DNA of 25,627 nucleotides from JAAZMA01 sp036720245 (GTDB lineage Bacteria > Bacillota > Clostridia > Tissierellales > Tepidimicrobiaceae). The notes beneath the pieces were generated by a model. That model did not search any database, had not been told where the DNA came from, and worked only from the letters and a program-made list of their open reading frames with translations. This document shows, piece by piece, positions 6,883 through 13,487 of this stretch. Both the position numbers and the translations under genes were made by a program. Position 1 is the stretch's first letter. Each line of letters starts with the position of its first letter. The DNA is taken from contig DAIMNI010000027.1 in assembly GCA_036720245.1 (NCBI GenBank), positions 1-25,627 on the forward strand, in the 5' to 3' direction.

Positions 6883-7281
6883 TTATTTATAAAAATCATA
6901 TTTTAAAAAATCTAAATTATCTTCTAGATAAAAAATATCCGATGCCTTTATTTTTTTATGCTTTTTATCCTCACCAAGTTCAATAATTAAAGTATTACCA
7001 TTATCATATAATATTGCAGCAAAACCAAAAAATTTCGCTCTATTGGAATGTCCACTTTGTATTGTATGCAATTTATCTATCCAAAAGCCATCCTCCCTAT
7101 CCCACGCTACCTCTTTAAGTAAATCTATATATTCTATTTTCCCCCCATTGGCTACTTTATTCACTGTTAAGCCTATTGTTTCAGGAGTTAATGTATTTCG
7201 AATAATAAAGTATATGTTTGTACAAACAAAAATTCCCAATAGAATAATTAATAATATTTTAATTTTATTATCAGTGAACAT
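6883..7281 (-). CDS. Membrane-anchored protein of unknown function
   Basis: A 132-residue frame starting at ATG 7281 behind GGGGGAA. One hydrophobic segment covers residues about 8-28 (ILLIILLGIFVCTNIYFII), preceded by positive charge, so the remainder is probably extracytoplasmic. The exported part reads like a small alpha/beta domain (IEYIDLLKEVAWDREDGFW, then YDNGNTLIIELGEDKKHKK and a C-terminal FYLEDNLDFLKYDFYK). I do not recognise a family. It stands alone, convergent with the exporter and separated from the IscB element by about 130 nt of AT-rich DNA. It could equally be a small lipid- or wall-associated protein; no function is claimed. Confidence 0.6.
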   Translation of the reverse strand: MFTDNKIKILLIILLGIFVCTNIYFIIRNTLTPETIGLTVNKVANGGKIEYIDLLKEVAWDREDGFWIDKLHTIQSGHSNRAKFFGFAAILYDNGNTLIIELGEDKKHKKIKASDIFYLEDNLDFLKYDFYK

Positions 7282-7415
7282 TATATTCCCCCATCTTATT
7301 CATTTAAAAAAGTTAAATAAACTTCTAAAAAATTTGAAATTAGGATTACAATAATTTAAAAAAACGATATATATTTAAAAATGTTATTCCAATTATCTTT
7401 TTAAATTTCATAAAA

Positions 7416-7462
7416 GTGGCTGTGGAGACACTTGACTTCTAGTCATGTGAGGAAACAGCCAC
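7416..7462 (-). repeat. Hairpin at the 3' end of iscB, probable element end
   Basis: GTGGCTGT (7416-7423) and ACAGCCAC (7455-7462) pair perfectly. Inside them, CACTTGACT and AGTCATGTG pair with one mismatch, leaving a small loop. The structure spans the last codons and the TAG stop of iscB (7439-7441). IS200/IS605-like and ISC elements carry subterminal hairpins at both ends that are recognised as single-stranded DNA, so this is probably the right end of the element; it could also help terminate transcription. Confidence 0.55.
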
Positions 7463-8692
7463 ACTCACCTCTCTCTCCCATAACATACTTTTTCTTCTAT
7501 CAACTAATTCTAAATTTTTATAATTAGCACTTCTATGAATTACTTCTCCATCCAATCTTCTTAAATCAAAATAGCCACTACTTCTTCTGCCGAATATAAA
7601 GCATTCTTTACCATTATATTTAACCTTATCAAACAATCTAAATCCCTTAACCTCATAAGGTGCTTGATTTAATTTTCTTAGACCACCTTTTAAAATCTTT
7701 GCCTTATGAATTTGTCTATTATGCTTTCTTACTTGCTTAATTCTGTACCAATAATTTAAAGGTTTTACTGTTGGATTGCCACTTATACATCTTGCATCAA
7801 TTCTATGTGCTTTTCCCAATTTATTGTTTATCCTTGTATTCTTAGTTATATACCCATACGTCATATTTACATTAGGATATATTTCTTTAAGTCTATTATA
7901 AAATGTCCATCGCATAATTCCCATAAACGTTGCATCTTTAAAACTTTGGCCACGTTTAAGGTTAAGTTTTAATTTACCATTATGATAATCTTTATGACAA
8001 TTTTCACATAAAGTAATTAAATTATCTGGAGAATTTCCACCAGTTTTGCGACTTTCAATATGATGAACATTTAATATATTCCCTTTACATCCTTTTTTAC
8101 CTTGACATTTATGACCATCTCTCCACAGTACATATTCCCTTGTATTCCAAAAATTCAATTGTTCTCCTTGTTGATATTCCTTACCTTGTATATCTGGATT
8201 TTTTATCTTTTGAATATCAAAACTTGCTACCTCAACTATTATTTTTGATATAGGCAATATTTGATGAGTTTTATCAATTATATTAAAGTGTGCTTGAATT
8301 TTATTTTCTACAGAAGGAGCTAACCACCCTTTATTTTTTGATTTTACTCTATTATTATATCTTGGTTTTCTATATCTTGTAGTACGGCTACGTCTACTTT
8401 TACGATACTGTCTTCTATCTGATAACAATCTTACTATGTCATTTCTTAAATCTACTTCTGCTGAAAATAATTCTTGCTTATCAGTTGTAGCAGATAATCC
8501 TATAAATTTACTCCCTGCATCAACACCTAATGTTATTGGCTGTTTATATCCACTTGAACCATATAATAGTTGAATAGTAAATGGTGATTTCTTTACGACT
8601 TTTGCTTTACCTTGTTTTAATAGTTTTCTTGCTTTACTTGGTTTACAAGGCATTAACGGTTTACCATACTTGTTTAAAACGTAGACTATCAT
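7439..8692 (-). CDS. iscB: IscB, omegaRNA-guided nuclease of the Cas9 ancestor family
   Basis: A 417-residue protein, typical IscB length, starting at ATG 8692 behind AAAGGAGG. The N-terminal PLMP domain is present (GKPLMPCKPSKARKLLKQGKA, residues 10-30). RuvC-I holds D58 (LGVDAGSKFIG), and an arginine-rich bridge helix lies at about 93-115. RuvC-II holds E154 (IIVEVASFD). An HNH domain has zinc-type cysteines C196, C202, C229 and C232, with H210-H211, N224 and H233. RuvC-III holds H296 and D299 (HRIDARCI). All expected nuclease residues are intact, so it is probably active. IscB binds an omegaRNA encoded just upstream and cleaves DNA matching its guide next to a short target-adjacent motif. 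The last codons overlap the element's hairpin end. Confidence 0.93.
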   Translation of the reverse strand: MIVYVLNKYGKPLMPCKPSKARKLLKQGKAKVVKKSPFTIQLLYGSSGYKQPITLGVDAGSKFIGLSATTDKQELFSAEVDLRNDIVRLLSDRRQYRKSRRSRTTRYRKPRYNNRVKSKNKGWLAPSVENKIQAHFNIIDKTHQILPISKIIVEVASFDIQKIKNPDIQGKEYQQGEQLNFWNTREYVLWRDGHKCQGKKGCKGNILNVHHIESRKTGGNSPDNLITLCENCHKDYHNGKLKLNLKRGQSFKDATFMGIMRWTFYNRLKEIYPNVNMTYGYITKNTRINNKLGKAHRIDARCISGNPTVKPLNYWYRIKQVRKHNRQIHKAKILKGGLRKLNQAPYEVKGFRLFDKVKYNGKECFIFGRRSSGYFDLRRLDGEVIHRSANYKNLELVDRRKSMLWEREVSVAVSSHD

Positions 8693-8704
8693 AAAGTCTA
8701 CCTC

Positions 8705-8930
8705 CTTTCAGAGTAAAATACCCTTACCCAATGTTATATAGGCTTTTTAAGTTTAATACACTATCCCTACCCAACAGGATTGTTTAATATTAAACGATAG
8801 AGCCACAAGTTAGGATAAACGCTCATGGGTATCATGACCTATATAACGTAGTCAATTAAGACTTAGGGTAGTCAATATCGGGCTTTTTACAAGCCCGTCA
8901 CTTTAGTGATGGGTTATTGACTTTCTATTA
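8705..8930 (-). ncRNA. Probable omegaRNA of IscB
   Basis: The 220-240 nt upstream of iscB on its own strand are non-coding and heavily structured, as expected for IscB omegaRNA (guide at the 5' end, scaffold reading toward iscB). Perfect long-range pairing exists between CCTATATAAC (8838-8847) and GTTATATAGG (8733-8742). GTTTAATATTAAAC (8782-8795) is a perfect palindrome flanked by CTATC and GATAG. Near the 5' end a stem-loop spans 8894-8913, and GGGCTT/AAGCCC (8880-8885/8891-8896) offers an alternative stem. The 9-nt direct repeat GTAGTCAAT occurs at 8848 and 8868. The guide should lie just beyond the 5' boundary, around 8920-8950, but I cannot fix that boundary. Confidence 0.7.
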
Positions 8931-9090
8931 TACCGCCTTTACTTTTAAGGAATTTTATATCCTATAACCTCTTACTGATGATTCTAACTAAGACCTATAT
9001 CCTTTATTTTTATCAAATTGAACCTATTTGAATATAAGAGCTTGCATTGGCAATATAGAAACATTTATGGGCTTACTTCTATATAAAAAT

Positions 9091-9141
9091 ACCTTTTGAC
9101 TTCTTCTCTACCTATATAACGAAATCAAAAGGTGTTTTGTG
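9091..9141 (-). terminator. Minus-strand hairpin terminator
   Basis: ACCTTTTGA (9091-9099) and TCAAAAGGT (9125-9133) form a perfect 9-bp stem with a 25-nt loop. Read on the minus strand, the stem is followed by ATTTTTAT, a fair terminator tail. It lies 24 nt after the stop of the remnant at 9157-9297 and may also end transcripts of the importer operon upstream. The large loop lowers confidence. Confidence 0.5.
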
Positions 9142-9156
9142 ACAGATTTTTAAAAT

Positions 9157-9297
9157 TTATTTTATACTCTCTCCTATTTTTATTAATTCTTCTTTTTCTA
9201 TAGTAGATAAAATATTAAAGTAGTAATCTTCATTAATCCATACTAATTGGTTAGTTTCATTCTTTGAAATAATTTGCCCCTTCCCAAACAAATTAAT
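9157..9297 (-). pseudogene. C-terminal remnant of a DUF4367-like protein
   Basis: A 46-codon open stretch ending in TAA (9157-9159) encodes a peptide containing NQLVWINEDYYFNILSTI followed by EKEELIKIGESIK. The pattern of a tryptophan-containing strand, a Y-F-I strand and a final KEELIKIAESI-like helix is the usual C-terminus of DUF4367-type domains. It lacks a good start codon and RBS, and an in-frame TGA (9298-9300) stops it upstream, where the sequence becomes unrelated. I read it as the tail of a decayed gene. The family label is from memory of the motif and is moderate. Confidence 0.5.
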
Positions 9298-9328
9298 TCA
9301 AATTATAGTAAGTGCTCCTGGACTGTCC

Positions 9329-9955
9329 CTAACGTTTGACCTCTTTCACCCTAGTAGGTTTATCCGTAAGGCTTATTATCCTATTCCCTAATTCCATAGC
9401 CTCTTCCATATCATGAGTAACCATTATACAAGTCCTATTTTCTACTTTCATTAATTCTTTAAAAAAGTCTATTAAAATTTGTTTATTACCCATATCTAAG
9501 GATTTAAATGGCTCATCCATTATGAGTATTTTAGAAGTGCATACAAATGCCCTTAAAATATTTATTCGTTGTTTCATTCCACCACTTAAATCCCTAGGGT
9601 AATAATCTTTGTATTCTTCAAGGCCCACCAATTTTAAATAATAATCTATTATCTTATCTATTTCACTTTTATCCATCTTTCCATTTAATACAAAGGCTAA
9701 ATTGTCCTTTACATTTTTCCATGGGATTAATCTATCTTCTTGAAATACAAAACTAATATCCTCATTTTCAAATCCTATTAATTCCCCGGAATCCGCATCT
9801 AATAATCCTGATATTATATTTAATAAAGTAGTTTTGCCACAACCAGAGGGGCCTAGTATACAAGTAGTTTTGTTTTTAGGAAAGGAGATATTAATATTGT
9901 CTAATACTTTTAAATCTCCAAAAGATTTATTTATATTTTTCACTTCATATACCAA
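9329..9955 (-). CDS. NitT/TauT-type ABC importer ATP-binding subunit
   Basis: A 208-residue ATPase starting with TTG at 9955; its RBS (GGAGAG) lies in the end of the permease gene, 1 nt upstream. Walker A is GPSGCGKTT (about 34-42), followed by the Q-loop (FVFQEDRLIPWKNV). The signature is LSGGMKQR (about 124-131), Walker B ILIMDEPFKSLD (about 144-155) and the switch histidine is in MVTHDMEEA. The sequence is closest to the SsuB/TauB/nitrate subgroup, although it is about 40 residues shorter than typical members because the C-terminal extension is missing. It powers the permease encoded next to it. The substrate cannot be deduced. Confidence 0.88.
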   Translation of the reverse strand: MVYEVKNINKSFGDLKVLDNINISFPKNKTTCILGPSGCGKTTLLNIISGLLDADSGELIGFENEDISFVFQEDRLIPWKNVKDNLAFVLNGKMDKSEIDKIIDYYLKLVGLEEYKDYYPRDLSGGMKQRINILRAFVCTSKILIMDEPFKSLDMGNKQILIDFFKELMKVENRTCIMVTHDMEEAMELGNRIISLTDKPTRVKEVKR

Positions 9956-9956
9956 A

Positions 9957-10718
9957 TTAATCTCTCCATTCCTTCAGTTTCAATAATCCATCTAATTTCT
10001 CCATAATATATTTAAATAGTCTAGATATTAAAAGGATTATTATTATCCATGCAAAAACTCCTGCAGTATTTAAATAGGTCTTTTGTAATTGTAAATTAGA
10101 ACCTATGGCATATCTAGGTTGAGATAGTACTTCCCCGGCTATGACCATTTTCATATTAATTCCTAGTGCAGATGTAAATACCATAGATATACTATAAAAA
10201 ATGCTAGGTAGATAAATATCTTTTAAAATAGTAGCCCTATTTACTTTATAAATTTTTGCCATTTGAATAATATTTTCATCTATATTTAATATGCTATTTA
10301 AAGCAGTTTCATAAAGAATAGGAAACACCATAATAAAACCTACAAACATAGGTACAATTTCATTATCTAGCCAAATAAGGGCTAAAATAATAATGGCCAT
10401 AGTGGGAGTAGATGTTAAAAAACTTAAAACAGGTTTCATTAAATAATATATAAAATTTGATACACTGGCTAAAATACCCAATAACATTGCTAAAATCAAA
10501 GAAAACAAAAATCCAATAAGGCTCCTCAATATTGTGCTTTTTACAATTAATAAAAAACTTGGATTTTCAAGGATTTTAAATAATTCCACAATGGTAGCCT
10601 TTATTCCTGGAAATATCACTTCATTATCTATAATTTTACATAAAGATATCCATAAAATAATTATTATAATCCCTGAAATAATGGAAAATTTTCTATTTCT
10701 TATAGAAAATCTTTTCAT
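9957..10718 (-). CDS. NitT/TauT-type ABC importer permease
   Basis: A 253-residue integral membrane protein with about six hydrophobic helices. The cytoplasmic EAA-like loop (ETALNSILNIDENIIQMAKIYKVNRATILKDIYLPSIF, split by a conserved G-like position) matches the BPD_transp_1 domain of the SsuC/TauC group. The ATG at 10718 lies 26 nt inside the end of the binding-protein gene, so translation is probably coupled. It forms the membrane channel of the importer with the flanking genes. Confidence 0.87.
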   Translation of the reverse strand: MKRFSIRNRKFSIISGIIIIILWISLCKIIDNEVIFPGIKATIVELFKILENPSFLLIVKSTILRSLIGFLFSLILAMLLGILASVSNFIYYLMKPVLSFLTSTPTMAIIILALIWLDNEIVPMFVGFIMVFPILYETALNSILNIDENIIQMAKIYKVNRATILKDIYLPSIFYSISMVFTSALGINMKMVIAGEVLSQPRYAIGSNLQLQKTYLNTAGVFAWIIIILLISRLFKYIMEKLDGLLKLKEWRD

Positions 10719-11670
10719 CTGGAACTTTTCCCCCTATACTATCTGGTGCAAACTCTAACAATAGATTAAAATAATCCATATATTCCTTCTGGCTATTTTC
10801 AATGGAAAAATTGCCTATATTAATTCTTTCCATTCCTTTAACTAATGCTTCCTTTTTTATGCCCATTTCCATATCTTCTGCACTTTGTCCCAGTTCTTCT
10901 GGATTTTCCTTTGCCCATTCTATGCTTTCTTCATATAATTTAATAAATTCCTTTACAAATTTAGGATTATTTTTTATTAAATCTTCCTTAATTATTAAAC
11001 TGGCCTGAGGATAACCTATATTAGATCCTGTAAGATCCTTCCACTCTTTATTTAAATCTAATATTATTTTAGCATCCTCATCCTTCATCATTATATTTGT
11101 AGCTAGTGGTTCTGATAAAAGTGCTAAATCAGTTTTCCCAGATATAAATGCTGGTCCTAAATCAGAAGCTGCTCCTAAATAATTTAACTTTATATCTTCA
11201 TCTGGAACTAAACCATTCTCAGTAAGCACATACCTTAAAATCAAATCTGGAGTAAGACCTTTTCCAAATGCATATATTTCTTTCCCCTTTAATTCATCAA
11301 TACTATTTATTTCTTCTCTACTAAGTAAATACAATGTTCCCCAATTGGAAGTTCCCGCTATTTTATAATTTAAACCCTTATTATAAGCTTGAGCTGCTAA
11401 ATTTGATGGAACTATGGCAATATCTGCTTCTTCTTTTAATACTTTGCTTACTAATAAATCTGGAGACCCTAACATTTCATAATTTATGTCTATATTTTTA
11501 TCTATAGTCGGATTATCTTTTATAAGTTTTACTGCAGTTAATCCAGGAACTCCATCCCTATAAGAAAAGTTAATATTCAATTTCTCTTTTTTACTTTCCC
11601 CATTACCACATCCAAATAACAATATTGGAATTAAAATCAAAATAATTAATCCTACTATCTTTCTCTTCAT
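10693..11670 (-). CDS. Substrate-binding lipoprotein of the NitT/TauT-type ABC importer
   Basis: The start chosen is ATG 11670, 6 nt after AGGAGGAAA; an upstream in-frame start at 11706 has no RBS and would spoil the signal peptide. The 325-residue product begins MKRKIVGLIILILIPILLFGCGN, a lipoprotein signal with lipobox LFGC, so the mature protein is lipid-anchored outside the membrane. The body resembles NMT1/SsuA-like binding proteins (LLVSKVLKEEADIAIVPSNLAAQAYNKG; YAFGKGLTPDLILRYVL). The ligand could be an aliphatic sulfonate, a pyrimidine or another small organic molecule; nothing in the neighbourhood decides this. Confidence 0.87.
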   Translation of the reverse strand: MKRKIVGLIILILIPILLFGCGNGESKKEKLNINFSYRDGVPGLTAVKLIKDNPTIDKNIDINYEMLGSPDLLVSKVLKEEADIAIVPSNLAAQAYNKGLNYKIAGTSNWGTLYLLSREEINSIDELKGKEIYAFGKGLTPDLILRYVLTENGLVPDEDIKLNYLGAASDLGPAFISGKTDLALLSEPLATNIMMKDEDAKIILDLNKEWKDLTGSNIGYPQASLIIKEDLIKNNPKFVKEFIKLYEESIEWAKENPEELGQSAEDMEMGIKKEALVKGMERINIGNFSIENSQKEYMDYFNLLLEFAPDSIGGKVPDEKIFYKK

Positions 11671-11690
11671 GTAAATTTCCTCCTTGTGAT

Positions 11691-11757
11691 GAAGACCCTT
11701 AAGCAAAATATTTTACTTAAGGGCTTCTATTATATAATAAAACATTTTAAATTCTAA
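11691..11757 (-). promoter_or_regulatory. Promoter and adjoining dyad of the importer operon
   Basis: On the minus strand TTAGAA (11757-11752) and TATAAT (11734-11729) are 17 nt apart. Directly downstream is the inverted repeat CCCTTAAG (11696-11703) / CTTAAGGG (11716-11723), extended by GAAG and CTTC arms. The dyad covers the predicted transcript start and lies just before the RBS. No T run follows on either strand, so it is a better candidate for an operator or a 5' stabilising hairpin than for a terminator of the hydrogenase operon. Confidence 0.5.
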
Positions 11758-11765
11758 GGTCTTAC

Positions 11766-13487
11766 TTATAATTCCCAATCCTTTTGATTTGTATGAAGCA
11801 AGATATGGGATCTATGAGATAGTGGTCTTTGTAAATATTCTTCATAGCATTTAATAACTGCTGGATTTTCATGTGAAAATCTAATTTTATTTATCTTATC
11901 TAAACCATATAATACTTCTGCCCTATCACTAGCTAATGGTCCCTCTTCGTGTATAGGTTGTCCGCCTCCACCAGCACAACCACCTGGGCAAGCCATGATT
12001 TCTACAAAATCGTATTCTACCTCACCTAGTCTAACAGCTTCCATTAGTCTTCTAGTATTTCCTAAGCCACTGGCAACTGCAACTCTAATAGTATTGCCAG
12101 CTAAGTCAAAATTAGCCTCTTTCCAACCTTCCCTTCCCCTTACTTCTTTAAATGCATCGGGATCTGGATTTTCGCCTGTAACTAAATAATAAGCACTTCG
12201 AAGAGCAGCTTCCATAACTCCACCTGTAGCCCCAAATATAACTGCTGCACCAGAGCTAATTCCAAGAGGTGAGTCAAATTCTTCCTCCTCTAAATATTCT
12301 GACAAAATATGCTCAGCCCTAATCATCCTATCTATTTCCCTAGTGGTTAAAACTGCATCTACATCTTGTCCTGCTCCTGCATCATTTAATACAGATACAT
12401 TAGCCTCATATTTTTTGGCAACACAAGGCATAATGGATACATTAAAAATTCTATTGGGATCTACATTTAATAATTCAGCATAATAAGATTTGGTAATGGC
12501 ACCAAACATTTGCTGTGGTGATTTAGCTGTAGATAATTGATCTACCATATCAGGATATTGAGTTTTCATAAATCTAATCCAACCTGGGCAACAAGAAGTA
12601 AACATTGGGAATTTTTCATTCTCCGCATTTTTTAGTTTTTCTAAAAATTCACTTCCCTCTTCCATTATGGTTAAATCTGCCGAGAAATTGGTATCAAAAA
12701 TATAGTCAAAGCCCATTTCTCTTAAAGCAGCTACTAATCTATTGACTGTTGCAAATTCTCTAGATATACCTAAACTTTCTCCCCAAGCAGCTCTCACTGC
12801 TGGTGCAATTTGTACTATGGTAATCATATCTTTATCGGCTAAGGCATCGAATACTCTTTGAGTATCATCTCTTTCCCGTAAAGCTCCAACAGGACAATAA
12901 TTAATACATTGACCACATAGGGCACAGTCTGCCTCCTCAATTCTCCTATTATGTGATACGTCTACATTTGTCCAAGCACCTGTATTAGATAAATCCCATA
13001 TATTTAAATCTTGTATCTTGTCACAAACTTGAATACATCTCATACATTTAATACATTTTTCATAATTTCTAACTAATGGGAAACCTTCAGTCCACTTTGC
13101 ATAGGGAAGATCCTCTTTATAGGGAATATCTATAATTCCTAGATCATTAGCCACTTCTTGTAAACTACAGTTTCCAGATCTTACACAAGCTGCACATCTA
13201 GCATCATGCTGGGATAGTATTAATTCCACATTTACTTTTCTAGTTTCTCGAACCTTAGGACTATTGGTGTGGATTACCATTCCATCTTCTACTACATTAT
13301 TACAGGCTGTAACTAATCTATCAATTCCTTCTATTTCAACCACACAAACTCGACAAGCTCCAATTTCATTTAGGCCTTCAAAATAGCATAAATTAGGAAT
13401 AGGTATATGGTTCATTTTAGCTGCATCTAATATTGTAGTCCCATCTGGAACACTTATTTTTTTATTATCTATAATTAAATTTACCAT
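11766..13487 (-). CDS. hydA: [FeFe] hydrogenase catalytic subunit, group A, HydA/HndD-like
   Basis: A 573-residue protein. It begins with a [2Fe-2S] domain (C34, C45, C48, C62), then a His-Cys3 [4Fe-4S] site (H94, C98, C101, C107). Two ferredoxin-type clusters follow (CIKCMRCIQVC and CALCGQCINYC, about 144-205). The H-cluster motifs are complete: TSCCPGW (about 297), MPCVAKKYE (about 352) and EIMACPGGCAGGGGQP (about 492). It therefore should reduce protons or oxidise hydrogen in the cytoplasm. The RBS GGGAGGGAGG precedes ATG 13487, and the gene overlaps the end of the upstream flavoprotein gene by 7 nt, so the two are co-translated. The full set of N-terminal clusters suggests electron input from a flavin or ferredoxin partner. 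Confidence 0.94.
   Translation of the reverse strand: MVNLIIDNKKISVPDGTTILDAAKMNHIPIPNLCYFEGLNEIGACRVCVVEIEGIDRLVTACNNVVEDGMVIHTNSPKVRETRKVNVELILSQHDARCAACVRSGNCSLQEVANDLGIIDIPYKEDLPYAKWTEGFPLVRNYEKCIKCMRCIQVCDKIQDLNIWDLSNTGAWTNVDVSHNRRIEEADCALCGQCINYCPVGALRERDDTQRVFDALADKDMITIVQIAPAVRAAWGESLGISREFATVNRLVAALREMGFDYIFDTNFSADLTIMEEGSEFLEKLKNAENEKFPMFTSCCPGWIRFMKTQYPDMVDQLSTAKSPQQMFGAITKSYYAELLNVDPNRIFNVSIMPCVAKKYEANVSVLNDAGAGQDVDAVLTTREIDRMIRAEHILSEYLEEEEFDSPLGISSGAAVIFGATGGVMEAALRSAYYLVTGENPDPDAFKEVRGREGWKEANFDLAGNTIRVAVASGLGNTRRLMEAVRLGEVEYDFVEIMACPGGCAGGGGQPIHEEGPLASDRAEVLYGLDKINKIRFSHENPAVIKCYEEYLQRPLSHRSHILLHTNQKDWEL

Larger units (their letters stand above)
7416..8930 (-). mobile_element. 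ISC-type (IS200/IS605-like) element carrying only iscB
   Basis: The unit consists of a hairpin end at 7416-7462, iscB, its upstream structured RNA region and a hairpin near 8894-8913. No TnpA (Y1 tyrosine transposase) gene is adjacent, so movement would need a transposase in trans, as is usual for solo iscB loci. The outer boundaries are not certain: elements of this class make no target duplication, and the left boundary is estimated from where RNA-like structure fades (about 8920-8935). Confidence 0.55.

Noticed and set aside
8848..8876. CRISPR-like repeat (GTAGTCAAT twice)
   Set aside because: There are only two 9-nt copies 20 nt apart inside the omegaRNA region, with no array and no cas genes.
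9157..9331. Selenocysteine readthrough of the TGA before the DUF4367-like remnant
   Set aside because: Sequence upstream of the TGA does not continue the domain and overlaps the end of the importer ATPase gene; no selenocysteine-insertion hairpin is evident just after the TGA.
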